DNA of 64,000 nucleotides from Escarpia spicata. Lineage: Eukaryota > Annelida > Polychaeta > Sabellida > Siboglinidae. Under the pieces are notes generated by a model. That model searched no databases. It saw only the letters and a list, made by a program, of their open reading frames with translations, and had not been told where the DNA came from. The position numbers were made by a program, and so were the translations under genes. Positions within the stretch are counted from its first letter, which is position 1; every line of letters starts with the position of its first letter. Of the stretch, positions 25,296 to 35,440 are shown piece by piece. The DNA is taken from NCBI GenBank assembly GCA_963995525.1, contig OZ023213.1, forward strand, positions 44,593,597-44,657,596. The letters run 5' to 3'.

Positions 25296-28200
25296 TACCA
25301 ACCTGTGTGTTATGTTTACAGACGCTACTGGTATTCGCCATAACAACACCTACGACTGTTGTCCGGAGCCGTACATCGACATCATCTTTTATCTTATTCT
25401 CCGTCGACGCACCCTCTACTACGGTTTCAACCTCATCATCCCGTGCGCACTCATCTCATCGCTCGCTCTCCTCACCTTCCTCCTGCCTCCTGACGCCGGC
25501 GAGAAGATCTCACTAGGTAAGTTCGTGATTGGATGTTTCAGATTTATTGAACCTTTATATAGAAGTGATCTATCCATTACATGACCTATTTCCAAGCAAA
25601 AACACTCTGAATCAAAAAATGGATGCTGAACACGTGATGCGTTTATGCTTTCCGTCGTATCTTTTGTTGAAATTCTGGCCACCAACGTGTTTCTTTACAA
25701 CAAAAACATTATTGAACTGGAAAGTACACGGAGTCATAAATATGGACCTTTTTCTGACATGGTGAAAGAGAGTAGAGCTAGATTTGAATATGCACGCAGG
25801 TTTATTGAAAGGCATAAAGAAACAATCAAAGCTGACAACATGGCCAATAATTTGCTGAATGAAAACACTGGTGAGTTCTGGAAAGACATTAGGACCACGA
25901 AGAAAAGTAACACTACACTTCCAAAAACTGCTGATGGTCTACCTGGTCAAGAGGAGGTGGCTGAAATGTGGAAAAAGCACTACAAGGGTCTACTAAATTG
26001 TTTAAAAAAATTAATCGAATAATACTATAAACTACGACCGAAACAATTGTGAATATACATATGTCATAGTAAACAGTGAGGAAGTGACAGCAGCAATTAA
26101 TAAACTAAAATGCGGTAAATCACACGGTGCCGACAATATATGTGCTGAACATCTAAAATATTGTGGTGATAGAGTTGCAGAAATGTTAGCCTTATGTATA
26201 TCAAAAATGTTTGTTCATGGATATTTACCTGAAAACCTATTGCATGTACAGCTTATACCTATATAGTAAAGATAACTACAGGCCTATTGCCATCGAAAGT
26301 GTACTGTCTAAGATATTATAGTTCATAATTCTAGACATAATAGAATCCTATATACGAACATGTGATAATCAATTCGGTTTTAAAAGGGACACGGTACTGA
26401 TTCATGTATATACGTAATGAAAGAGGTGATTAATAGATACAAGATGCTAGGTAGTACAGTGTACCTTTGCTTCTTAGATGCCTCCAAGGCGTTCGATCGT
26501 GTTATCCATCTTACGCTATTTAAGAAACTTGAGAGAAGAAAGGTCCCCGGCTATATTATCAGACTGTTGGTATTTTGGTAGTCATCAGAAAATGTTTGTA
26601 AAGTGGGGAAATGTTATATCTGATAGTTTTACTGTAAGTAACGATGTTCGTCAAGGTGGAGTCTTGTCTCCATGCTTATTTAATATATAATACGGATGAC
26701 CTTAATCTGTTGCTAAAGAAAGGGCTTCATGGGTTGATAAAAATTTGTTGTGAATATGGAACTACTCATGACATTATATATATGGGAAAAAAGCAGTGTG
26801 ATGTATTGTGCTTCCACAAAGGTCAAACATATGTTACCTTCAAATATTTATATTCCGGGTCGCATCATTCAAAGACAGAATATTGTGAAATGTCTAGGTC
26901 ACATTATTAATGAAGACATGTCTGACGATGATGCTATCAGTAGACAGATTAGAACATTGTATTTAAGAGGAAACATGTTATGTAGACAATAATTTTTTTT
27001 TAGCACCAATGTAAAGCTACTTGTTTTAAAGACTTATTGTGCATGCCTGTATACCGCCCAGTTATGGAGTACCTGAGGCTTAAGACCATGAACAAATTAA
27101 CTGTAGCCTACAGCAATTCATTGAGAATCCTTTTAGGGATCCCAAGATATTCTAGCGAGAGTGAAATTTGTTATAAGAAGGAGTATATATACATTTATGA
27201 AACGTATGAAAAAGATTAACAATTATATTGTTCACAGTGTTGTAAATAGTGACATGATCTATCCGTCTCTGCTGCAGAAAAAAGGATGAAAGAATTATTT
27301 TGTCTACGATAATATCCTTTGTTTTTACTAATTATAAATGATATGGCAGCTATGACATGCACACATTTGTGTTGGGTAGCTTTTTTGTCTTCTTTTTTCA
27401 CTTTCTTGTGTTGGTGTTATTACATGTACGAATATGGAATGTCCTTATATTAAGGACTGAGTCTGAAATAAACATATATTATCTTATCTTATTAAGCACA
27501 ATGTGTAAGATGACACTGTATGCGGGAATGTTTGATTGATGAGAAGTCATGCAGCAGAAGTAATGTAGTTCACGTATACAACCGCTATCAACACGGTTTG
27601 CAAAGACAAAGCTTGACGGGGGAATCGTGCGTAATTTTGATTGTGACACACGCATACCGTTTAAAGTGACAACTGTATGCGGAAATGTTTGATTTACGAG
27701 ATGTCATGTAGCAATAGTAATGTAATTCACGTATATAACCGCTATCAACGGTGTTTAGCAAAGGCAAAGCTTGACGGAGGGCACGCTCAAAATGTCGATT
27801 GTGACGTAAGCAAACCGCGACGTACTGGATAGTGCGGTGATTGGATACATCAATTGACGGATCCGCTACGACGCGCAAGCACGCACGCACGCACACACAC
27901 ACACACATACACGCATACCCGCACACACGCACACACGCACACACGCACACACGTACATACGCGCACACACACACACATATACACACGCACACACATACAA
28001 ACACACACGCGCGTATGCGTATGAGAGCGCGTGCGTGTATGTGTTCACAATATATCATTTTATGACATGGTGACACAGGGCAGGCAACAACGCACTGACG
28101 TCGTCGTTCCTTTGCAGGAATAACCATTCTGCTGTCACTCAGCGTGTTTTCGTTGATTGTCGCCGAGTCTGTACCGAGCACGTCATTAGCTGTGCCACTC

Positions 28201-31200
28201 GTTGGTAAGTACAGCTCTGGTGTAAGAGGTAGGATAGCATCGTAGTAGCATCCGGGAATAGCGAATATCAAGAAAAAGCAGTATTGAACCATAATCTATT
28301 GGTCGCACCATCACAAGGCCTTGGGGGCAGTTAATGCCAAATGATAAATCTGTGAGAGACACTGCCATGGTCGCCGACTGTTTACGTCAGGTCGATAAAT
28401 AAGTAAAATTAGAAAACGTAATTGAAAAGCATATATTATTTCTGCAACGATTCGAAATACAGTGTGGTACATTTTGATTGCGATCGTGTGTGCTGTGATA
28501 ATGTGTTTGGTCGCTTCCTAGAATATAATATTATATTTAAATGCCGAATTGGGACTGACAGGCTATGTAATGTTTAGGAAAGATAGAATAGGAAAAAGGG
28601 GAGGTGGAGTTATTTTATATATTAAAGAATCTATCCAGACTTATGAAATAAAATTAGAAAGAGAAACAGATTGCGAAGATGCTGTTTGGTGTAACATGGG
28701 TTCAGGAAACTCAAGGTTAACGGTTGGGTTAGTTTATCGAAGTCCAAACATAATAAGAAGAAAATAAAAAAGTACAAAACGCTATGAGGGAAGTGAGCAA
28801 ACGGGATTGTATTATTATGGGGGGGGGGGGGTTTAACCATAGGCATATACAATGGAAATCTCTGCATAGTACAGGGGGTGAGGACCACATATTTTTAGTT
28901 TTAGTACAATATAGTCTCCTTTCTCAATATGTGCTAGAACCAACCACGGGAGAAAATGTGTTAGACATAGTTTTGTAATCACAAAATTAATTAGTTGACA
29001 ATGTCAAGATATGTGAGCCTCTTGGGAGTAGTGATCACAACCATATACATTTCACCATCAAGGTAAAATCATAAAGGAATCATAAAAAGCAGTACAGGAG
29101 AAACTTCCACAAAGGAAGATATAAGGACACGAGGAAATACTTAACAAAGATAGACTGGAATAACACACTGAAGAATAAGATAGCAACATAATTGTGGAAT
29201 ATATTGAGGAGTGAAATTGAGTGCATCGTCGATACGTTTGTTCCATTGAAATAAACAAGGGAAACGGTCAAGAAAGAAACACTTATCGAAAGAAGCCATT
29301 AGAAAAATTAATACAAACAAATGATGTGGAAGTCATATAGACGCACAGGAAATTATCAAGACTACAACAATTATGAAGAAGCACTTAACCAAGCTACAAC
29401 TGAAATTAGAAATTCAAAGAGAAGCTATGAACAAAAATTTGCTTGTAATATAAAACTTGACAGCAAGATTTTTTATGTATAATGTTCTGATCAAACAGAA
29501 AGTTCAGGATAAGGTCGGACCTCTAGAAGATAGTGCTGGAAATATAATATCAGGGATTCTTAATGGCAGAAGATCTGAATGAGTATTTTAGTTCGGTGTT
29601 TACCAGGGAAGATATTAGTTCACTGCCAGTACCAGAGACTAAGTTCAAGGGGACGGAATCAGACTATTTATGACAGTTAATTGTAACCCCTGAAATGGTA
29701 GCTAAGAAAATAAGGGCAATGAAGGGTAATAAATCACCTGGAGTGGATGGGATTCCACCCAGAGTACTATTGAAAATTGTAGAACAAATTAGGGCACCGC
29801 TTGCAACAGTTTTCAACTTAAACGAGGGAGTGGCTCCTTTAGAATGCAAAGAAGCAATTGTTCTACCGTTATTTTAAAAGAGTTCAAGAAACAAATCAGA
29901 GAACTACAAACCAGTGAGTTTAGCATTGGTGATTTGCAAATGATTAGAAAGACTAATTAGAGATCACATGGTGGATTTTCTTGTTAAACATAACTTGATA
30001 AACCCATCTCAACTTGGGTTTGTAAAAGCGAGATCGTGCTTAACCAATATGTTGTTTTTTTGGAAGACATCACTAAGTGGGTAGACGAGGGATCACCAGT
30101 AAAAGAGTTCTTAGATTTTCAGAAAGCTTTCGACAAAGTGCCACATCAAAACTAAAGGCTCGCGGCATAGGAAATAGTATAATTAACTGGATAGAAAAAT
30201 GGCTGATTGGCAGACGACAACGGGTAGCGGTTGTTGGGGAGGCTTCAAATTTTAAATCGGTTTTGAGTGGGGTACCACAGGGATCCGAACTGGGACCTAT
30301 ATTATTCTTAATATATAGCAACGATTTGGACGATGATATAACAAGTAAGGTGAAATTTGCGGATGATACAAAACATTTAGAAGGATTAAACATGATGGAG
30401 ATAGACAGCATTTACAAGATGATCTTGACAGGTTGATCAAATGGTGTGAAAAGTGGCAAATGTTGTCCAATTTTCGGAAATATAAATGTCTCCACACAGG
30501 ACATGGGAACGAAGATGTACAATATACAATGTGGGTACTGTACTAAGTACTACTGTAAAAGAAAAGGACTTAGGGTTAACAGTTAGTGCTGATATGAAGG
30601 TTTCAGAGAAGTGCCTAATTGCAGTTTCAACGGGAAATCAAATCCTTTGATTAATTAGGCGAAATACAGCGTATAAGGAAAAAGAACTAATAATACCGCT
30701 GTACAAAACAATAGTTAGGCCTCATTTAGAATATTATATACAAGCGTGGAGGCCATATCGCAGGAAGGACATAGATATGCTAGAAAGAGTGCAGAGGAGA
30801 GCAACTAAAATTATATCAAAACTGAGAGATCGTATTTACGAAATACGCCTAAAAGAATATGGTTTGACAACACTAGAGACCAGGACATTGAGAGGAGATC
30901 AGATAGAAGTTTTTTAAAATATTGAATGGTTATGAAAATATTAATAGAAATAATTTTTTCTCAGTTAAGAAAGATAGAAGGACTAGGGGACATGAAGTTA
31001 CATTAGTAAATGAGCAGTGTAGATTTCACAAAGGACTGTATATGATTGGAACAGTTTATCTGCTGATTGTGTGGGTGTTAGTAGCGTAAATATGTTTAAA
31101 AATAAAATTGACACGTACCTCAGAAGGGCGGGATCCACGTAGATAAAAAGGGTTGGACTCTCAATAAGCCAAAAGGCTTCCTTGTTCACCTGCCATCTAG

Positions 31201-32950
31201 AGTTCGTTCTCTGTGTGGCAATCTTATTAAATCTTGTTAAATATACTTAGTTTTGATCGTGGTTGTGTAATGTCTGCAATGATGATGCGATTAGCCACTG
31301 TGGTAATGTGATTGTCCGCTGTGACAATGTGATTGTCCGCTGTGACAATGTGATTGGCCGCTGTGATAATAATATGATTGGCCACTTTCTGGAATCTGCT
31401 AAATGTTGATTGTGACTGTGTAATGTGTACTAGTACGATGTTGATTGTGACTGTGTAATGTGTACTAGTACGATGTTGATTGTGACTGTGTAATGTGTAC
31501 TAGTACGATGTTGATTGTGACTGTGTAATGTGTACTAGTACGATGTTGATTGTGACTGTGTAATGTGTACTAGTACGATGTTGATTGTGACTGTGTAATG
31601 TGTACTAGTACGATGTTGATTGTGACTGTGTAATGTGTACTAGTACGATGTTGATTGTGACTGTGTAATGTGTACTAGTACGATGTTGATTGTGACTGTG
31701 TAATGTGTACTAGTACGATGTTGATTGTGACTGTGTAATGTGTACTAGTACGATGTTGATTGTGACTGTGTAATGTGTACTAGTACGATGTTGATTGTGA
31801 CTGTGTAATGTGTACTAGTACGATGTTGATTGTGACTGTGTAATGTGTACTAGTACGATGTTGATTGTGACTGTGTAATGTGTACTAGTACGATGTTGAT
31901 TGTGACTGTGTAATGTGTACTAGTACGATGGGCTGGTCCGCTGTGACAATGTGTCTGGCCCATTGTGACAATGTGATTGGTGGCTTGCAGGAATCTACTT
32001 CACCGTCATTATGGTAATGTGTGCCATATCTGTCGCCATTACTGTCATTGTCCTTAACTTCCATCATCGCAACGCTGACACACACAACATGCCAATCTGG
32101 GTAAGTCACGTGCTCTCGTCTTCTTTTATTTCGCCTTATGCGTTATTGATTACCTTTTATAATGTTGGTTACATGAATGTAATAGTCAACAGTTTTTATT
32201 CATAAGACATTACAATATTGATTTAAATTAATTACCATAAACTTCACAAATGGATGCGTTGTTTTCCACTGAGGTTTCCTATATGTAGTATTTGTATGTA
32301 CTAAATAGTGTAGAATATTCATACTTTCGAGCATGGATTTTAATATAATGCGAAGATAAACTTTTGTAATTTGAGGCTAAAAAAATGCGTGCTTGGAGGA
32401 CCGACACTTCTCATAAGATGGTGTCCGAACCAGAAATTGACCGTCTTGGCGCATCAGAACGATAATGATGTCGTACCATGGTATTAGCAGAGACATGTGT
32501 TGTCGTTTTCAGGTGAAGAAGATAGTGTGCGAATGGCTCGCGTGGGCTCTGCGCATGTCGCGGCCGGGTCACGACCTTTCGCGAGAGTTTCTGCTACAGA
32601 AGGCGCACATGCGCGAGTTAGAATCGCGCAACCCGCCTTCGCGCAGCTTGCTGTCCAACATCCGGGACGTCGACAACTCTATCCCGGTGAACGTGAATGA
32701 TATGTACATGCGGTGTACGCGGCTCGAGGAGGGCGGGCTGCATAACGTACGTAACGAACTGCTTGCCATTTTGAACGAGCTTCGGTTCATTACGCGCAAA
32801 ATCAAGGACAATAACGAGTCGGACGATGTGACGGGGGACTGGAAGTTCGCCGCCATGGTCATTGACCGTCTCTTCTTCTGGATATTCTCCGTCGCCTTTG
32901 TCATCACCACCGTCGGCATCTTCTTCTCGGCGCCGAGTCTGACTGGATGA
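13967..32950 (+). CDS. CHRNA7-like: Nicotinic acetylcholine receptor alpha subunit, alpha7-like (exons 2-10)
   Basis: This is a subunit of a pentameric acetylcholine-gated cation channel of the plasma membrane. Exons: 2a 13967-14112, 2b 15807-15952 (alternatives), 3 18987-19031, 4 from 19591 into the N gap, 5 19854-19989, 6 24046-24169, 7 25322-25516, 8 28118-28204, 9 31991-32100, 10 32513-32950. All junctions are GT-AG and the phases join without a break. The sequence shows the 13-residue Cys-loop, the vicinal Cys pair in TYDCCPEPY that marks alpha subunits, FGSW of binding loop B, M1-M4 and a stop. The M2 has GEKISLG with Glu at -1' and Val at 13', as in cation-selective alpha7. The signal-peptide exon is not seen, so the product is N-terminally incomplete here. 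Closest to alpha7-type by exon layout; orthology is not proven. Confidence 0.93.
14113..15806 (+). other. Intron between exon 2 copies
   Basis: The stretch begins gtaaggctgcc and ends ctgcctcgcag. It has no recognisable transposon or coding sequence of its own. Two near-identical 20-mers of type caccatcacgtggttgctat occur at about 15717 and 15748, shortly before exon 2b. Confidence 0.7.
15807..15952 (+). CDS. nAChR exon 2, copy b
   Basis: This is a second version of exon 2, again 146 bp, phase 1 to phase 0. It encodes [16 protein letters not shown], then [12 protein letters not shown] and [11 protein letters not shown], followed by gtaagc. About 34 of 49 residues equal copy a. Changes cluster after GPHEERLI and in the DLVNVNL stretch. 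It keeps the QIVDV ending typical of the family. The upstream frame is open back to an ATG at 15665 and includes a hydrophobic stretch ([14 protein letters not shown]), so an alternative first exon is conceivable. Using copies a and b together shifts the frame and meets a TGA inside copy b. Confidence 0.92.
17525..17905. mobile_element. MITE-like inverted-repeat element
   Basis: Arms 17532-17628 and 17801-17898 are inverted copies about 97 bp long. The core gacgatcttggtatcgttt appears at 17564-17582 and reversed at about 17844-17862. The match extends through ttacacgttctgttattgta and its inverted counterpart. The ~170-bp interior has no coding sequence. Family unknown. Confidence 0.65.
18618..18770. 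repeat. 48-bp tandem repeat, three copies
   Basis: The sequence atgatcatggcgtctgaccc plus caggacacgcc recurs at 48-bp spacing (gcgtct at 18641, 18689 and 18737). Because the period is a multiple of three, the minus strand reads as a repeated [12 protein letters not shown] peptide. I do not regard that as a gene. Confidence 0.85.
18987..19031 (+). CDS. nAChR exon 3
   Basis: This 45-bp exon lies between acceptor cttgtgcgcag and donor gtaagt. It encodes [15 protein letters not shown], matching family motif DEKNQxLxTNxWL. The length of 45 bp and frame 0 at both ends equal exon 3 of alpha7-type genes. It accepts either exon 2 copy in frame. Confidence 0.95.
19420..19590 (+). mobile_element. LINE 3'-end remnant abutting nAChR exon 4
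   Basis: Translated, 19497-19583 gives a run with [20 protein letters not shown] and MFK. This matches the LINE at about 31030-31110 ([18 protein letters not shown]). The remnant runs up to the exon 4 acceptor (gtatttgcag), so the last bases of the intron appear to be LINE-derived or to lie within a few bases of it. Confidence 0.7.
19591..19625 (+). CDS. nAChR exon 4 (5' part; rest in gap)
   Basis: After acceptor tatttgcag it encodes [11 protein letters not shown] and is then cut by the run of N. The matching family segment is QWVDYNLKWNP. Phase 0 entry fits exon 3. Exon 5 begins with the third base of a codon, so the complete exon 4 should have a length of 3n+2. The usual 110 bp satisfies this. 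Loop A and the WRPDxxLYN motif should lie in the missing part. Confidence 0.88.
19626..19825. other. Assembly gap (200 N)
   Basis: A run of exactly 200 N interrupts exon 4 and intron 4. The round number suggests a placeholder rather than a measured length. Confidence 0.99.
19854..19989 (+). CDS. nAChR exon 5 (first half of the Cys-loop)
   Basis: Acceptor ctctgtggcag precedes a phase-2 start that completes a Ser codon, then [25 protein letters not shown] and [14 protein letters not shown], before donor gtgact. WxPxGxF and the first Cys of the Cys-loop are present. The exon stops one residue before the NC that closes the loop. The intron position inside the Cys-loop differs from vertebrate alpha7, where as I recall the intron precedes the GIFKSSC segment. 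Confidence 0.95.
20138..23790. repeat. Giant ACC/CAACCA triplet array in nAChR intron 5
   Basis: About 3.65 kb is composed almost only of C and A on the + strand (units CCA, CAACCA, CCACAA) with rare G and T variants. These variants form recognisable blocks that recur. The block with ccatcgcaactaccaaaacc occurs at about 21352 and 22553. The block ending ccaccgcatccaaag occurs near 21563 and 22783. The block with repeated caaccgcaacaaccgcaaca occurs near 21950 and 23250. This indicates a higher-order period of about 1.2-1.3 kb. All long open frames across it (poly-Thr, His-Asn, Pro-Gln, Gly-Cys, Val) are artefacts. Confidence 0.97.
24046..24169 (+). CDS. nAChR exon 6 (end of the Cys-loop, loop B)
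   Basis: Acceptor tgccccag is followed by [13 protein letters not shown], then [10 protein letters not shown] and SGEWIIL, ending in phase 1 before gttagt. The first residues close the 13-residue Cys-loop ([15 protein letters not shown]). FGSW carries the conserved loop B tryptophan. Two possible N-glycosylation sites (NCT, NIS) are visible. The exon is 124 bp. Both flanking introns carry ACC-triplet arrays. Confidence 0.95.
24876..25296. repeat. ACC/ACT triplet array in nAChR intron 6
   Basis: CTA/CGA triplets grade into long pure CAC runs and back to (CTA)n. The array ends about 25 bases before exon 7, which leaves the acceptor with a short non-repetitive pyrimidine tract. Confidence 0.95.
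25322..25516 (+). CDS. nAChR exon 7 (loop C, M1, start of M2)
   Basis: After acceptor tatgtttacag it encodes [20 protein letters not shown], then [15 protein letters not shown] and the M1 hydrophobic run, then [13 protein letters not shown] up to gtaagt. The adjacent cysteines with flanking tyrosines are the loop C signature of acetylcholine-binding alpha subunits. The 195-bp length and phase 1/1 equal alpha7 exon 7. GEK places Glu at the -1' ring of the channel. Confidence 0.97.
   Translation, partial: TLLVFAITTPTTVVRSRTSTSSFILFSVDAPSTTVSTSSSRAHSSHRSLSSPSSCLLTPARRSH
25715..27497 (+). mobile_element. Decayed LINE in nAChR intron 7
   Basis: In order it reads a pre-RT region ([31 protein letters not shown]), then [20 protein letters not shown] (about 26100-26160), DNYRPIAI (about 26268), [13 protein letters not shown] (about 26472-26510) and [15 protein letters not shown] (about 26640-26685). 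A decayed C-terminus follows. The 3' end has an AATAAA (about 27466) and a tatcttatctt tail, as usual for this kind of LINE. Many stops and frameshifts are present. Confidence 0.85.
27880..28045. repeat. CA/CG-rich microsatellite
   Basis: Interrupted CA, CACG and TACA units end about 70 bases before nAChR exon 8. Confidence 0.92.
28118..28204 (+). CDS. nAChR exon 8 (M2 pore helix)
   Basis: Acceptor ttcctttgcag and donor gtaagt flank an 87-bp exon, phase 1/1, the same size as in alpha7. It encodes [18 protein letters not shown] followed by [11 protein letters not shown]. With exon 7 this gives the pore helix with Leu at 9', Val at 13' and Glu at 20', as in calcium-permeable alpha7-type channels. 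Confidence 0.97.
28530..31250 (+). mobile_element. 5'-truncated LINE (CR1/Jockey-group-like) in nAChR intron 8
   Basis: The C-terminal half of an endonuclease domain is visible ([31 protein letters not shown]). RT follows: [14 protein letters not shown], a decayed [33 protein letters not shown] and [11 protein letters not shown]-terminal region with [35 protein letters not shown] and [20 protein letters not shown] comes last. Frameshifts and stops are frequent. The 3' end (about 31110-31250) recurs at 6318-6510 and its ORF end recurs at 19420-19590, so this family has spread within the locus. Confidence 0.88.
31262..31930. repeat. 35-bp minisatellite (about 15 copies) with a 21-bp-like preamble
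   Basis: Units of about 21 bp of type ccgctgtgacaatgtgatt (31262-31385) precede nearly identical 35-bp units containing ttgattgtgactgtgtaatg and tgtactagtac (31403-31930). The preamble motif returns after the array (31934-31980) right up to the exon 9 acceptor. Copies are almost invariant, indicating recent expansion. Confidence 0.95.
31991..32100 (+). CDS. nAChR exon 9 (M3)
   Basis: A 110-bp exon, the same size as in alpha7, lies between acceptor ggtggcttgcag and gtaagt, phase 1 to 0. It encodes [20 protein letters not shown] followed by LNFHHRN and HNMPIW. The M3 helix and the start of the cytoplasmic loop are clear. The acceptor is preceded by minisatellite-like sequence instead of a long pyrimidine tract. 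Confidence 0.96.
32513..32950 (+). CDS. nAChR exon 10 (cytoplasmic loop, M4, stop)
   Basis: After acceptor tgtcgttttcag the terminal exon encodes [19 protein letters not shown], a loop of about 90 residues, then [17 protein letters not shown] and the rest of M4, with a TGA stop at 32948-32950. The loop is shorter than in most vertebrate subunits. It contains an amphipathic stretch before M4 ([19 protein letters not shown]), as expected for the MA helix. The tail after M4 is only SAPSLTG. Confidence 0.96.
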   Translation: MKKIVCEWLAWALRMSRPGHDLSREFLLQKAHMRELESRNPPSRSLLSNIRDVDNSIPVNVNDMYMRCTRLEEGGLHNVRNELLAILNELRFITRKIKDNNESDDVTGDWKFAAMVIDRLFFWIFSVAFVITTVGIFFSAPSLTG

Positions 32951-33376
32951 AATTTGACGGTTGTGCGCTGCCTGTTTCCCACTCAAGCAGAGCAACGGAG
33001 TCAGCTCTCGCTGTTATTACATGCGTGTTACAGTTGGCGGTCTCGTCGGCTCAGGAGACATTCCTTTGTGGGTTTTGAGAAAGATGTTTTTGTATTAAGG
33101 TATGTCAAATCGCACGAGAAGAAAGGAGCATCAGTTCAAATCACATCCAAAGAACGATACTTGTGCGCATTCGGCACACCGGGGGACTACGTAAGCATGT
33201 GTGTTTGTAAGCGATCTTACGCATTTATGTTACAATTGTGACACATGCGCACATTCGGGGTTGGTATTTATATCTGCAGAAGGCGCTACTTGTGTGATTT
33301 TACCCAGTTGACTTGACCTTCTCGACAAGTTTAAGGCGTAGGTTTCGAGTTGTTTACAACACAGACGGATTTGTGT
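32951..33376 (+). other. Probable 3' UTR / flank of the nAChR gene
   Basis: No further coding sequence is evident and no AATAAA signal is obvious nearby. The transcript end cannot be placed. Confidence 0.4.
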
Positions 33377-33780
33377 TTAAAACAAAAGATGAACGATTAC
33401 AGCATTGACGAGTTGATGTGTAAGACAGAGTTGAACGATTACAACATTGACGAGTTGACGTGTAAAACAGAGGTGAACGATTACAACATTGACGAGTTGA
33501 CTTGCAAGACAGAGGTGAACGATTACAACATTGACGAGTTGATGTGTAAAACGGGATGAACGATTACAACGCTGACGGGTTGACGTGTAAGAGAGAGATG
33601 AACGATTACAACATTGACGAGTTGATGCGCAATATAGGGGTAAACGATTATAACACTGACGAGCTGATGTGTAGGCCACGCCTGAATAATTACACCAGTA
33701 GGCCCTATCGGATTGGTATGTAAGACACAGGTGAACAATCACAGTACTGACGGGTTGACTTGTAAGACAGAAGTGAATCC
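33377..33780. repeat. 42-bp minisatellite downstream of the nAChR stop
   Basis: Four well-kept 42-bp units (gaacgattacaacattgacg plus agttgacgtgtaa) are followed by shorter, diverged ones. In one + frame the first four read as a 14-residue repeat of the type NDYNIDELTCKTEV (33380-33555). The later units break the frame, so it is probably untranslated. Confidence 0.9.
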
Positions 33781-34075
33781 TCCTCTGTCAACGTCTAAAG
33801 GTAAAGATGAACGATTTTTTAGACGAACGCAACACTGCAACCGTTGCTTTGTCGTCCGATTGAAACCGTAGTTAAACGAAGGCGCTACTGATCAGAATGC
33901 TTCTAGCAATGAAGTATCACTACGGTGAGAAACCGCTGAAGCTAATATCGCAAACACTGTTTTGTGACGGAGACGTTTGTTATATGGAAATAACCGTTAT
34001 CTGTGTGGCAACGTGAGCAAATTTTCGTTCTTTTGTAGAATATGTTCGTTGGCAAAAGCGATTGGTCTCAGAGCA
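33781..34075. other. Non-coding spacer
   Basis: Nothing recognised. Confidence 0.4.
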
Positions 34076-34079
34076 AACA

Positions 34080-34275
34080 AAGGAGAGGACGGGACAAAGT
34101 GAACCACTGGAGCAAAATTAAACATGCTTTGTTTAGCCTAGGAAGTGGAAACATGCCCGTGCAGTGGAACACCAATAGCCCACTGGTAGAACTGCTGATT
34201 GGATGTATATAGATCCGCCAGATGTTTTAATTTCCTAGGCTAAACAAAGCATGTTTTACTTGCCCTGGCCTCCCC
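34080..34275. mobile_element. Short palindromic MITE
   Basis: A perfect 24-bp inverted repeat (aacatgctttgtttagccta plus ggaa) occupies 34121-34144 and 34232-34255. A weaker inverted match continues outwards (aggagaggacgggacaaagt against the reverse complement of the sequence to about 34275). There is no coding capacity. Family unknown. Confidence 0.65.
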
Positions 34276-35335
34276 TACATGGATACAGTATACAGCTGAT
34301 CCTCGAAATTGCAGATTAAGGAAGGCTCTGATCATTAATTTTTAGGAATCATCAAATATATCGTAATGCACGAGTACATCTAGCTTAGTAAATGTTAAAT
34401 ATTGTGGATTAGAAAACATGGTTACCAGGTTGATGTTGCTCAGTTCTGGTATAACACCTATGCTGTGGGATAACAATCAACATACATGATACAAGAAGTG
34501 TCCATTTTGACTTCCTTCTGGAAATATGACTTGTCCATCACGGTGCAACTATGTTAACTTTTGTTTTTGGCCTACTTTCGTCGTGGGCGTTCTTGTGTTC
34601 TTTATGCTATTAGTTCAACCATGTATATTATACTATCAAGATGATTCTCTCAAATTGGCTGGTAAGGTCAAATGACACTTGTTCCTCCGCTTACAGTCTG
34701 AGGGAGATTTCTGTATCTTTTGTGATATGTTACCAAACTGTGACATTTCTTCAGCGGTTGATCTCCTACGGATATTGTTTGGCTTCCCGATTTATTTTCT
34801 CTTGCCTGTTTCGTCACATTGCTGTTTCCCTGCTGGAGTGTGTATCCGACTGTATCCTGCCTTTGTACGTAATCCAGTTTTATTTGCGAGTAATATGTGC
34901 ATATGAGATTTTACAAAATCTCATTACAGAACGTTTTAAAGTGTTTTAAGTTTGTACCGTTTAATTCAGAGGTTGTGTTTTGCTTCATTTATGTACTCTT
35001 TTGAGAGAACTGGCTACTTTGGACCCGGTTCAGTGTTAATGACAGAAACTGTGTTAATTTGTTTGGACATGATGTTATCAGCACCCGTTTCATTCAGCAT
35101 ATCTCATGTCACCCGATCATATCAGTAACATTTTTGAAATACATTTATGTGACCAGATTGGTCACAAGGAGAGTGTGTATGTATCGACGGTTGTGTTTTG
35201 TATAAATGGTTGTGTCGGGTTATTCAATTGTATATTGTGTCAGCATATATATTGCGTCTGCGTAGGTAATTTATCACCACGTGTATGCCATGTTGGATGT
35301 TAGTAGCAAGGTGTGTGTAAACACGCATACACGGA
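34276..35335. other. Non-coding stretch, nothing recognised
   Basis: A 102-residue open frame at 34641-34949 has no recognisable motif, and alternative frames overlap it. I do not call it a gene. Confidence 0.4.
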
Positions 35336-35440
35336 CAGAACACATGGATACATGCACATACGCACATACGCACATACGCACATACGCACATACGCACATA
35401 CGCACATACGCACACACGCACAAATACGCGCACGCACATT
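35336..35440. repeat. (CACATACG)n microsatellite
   Basis: Eight-base units cacatacg are repeated with a few cacacacg variants. A similar octamer array occurs at about 49200-49255. Confidence 0.93.

Noticed and set aside
34641..34949. 102-residue open frame
   Set aside because: Composition and overlapping frames look random; no motif or conserved pattern visible.
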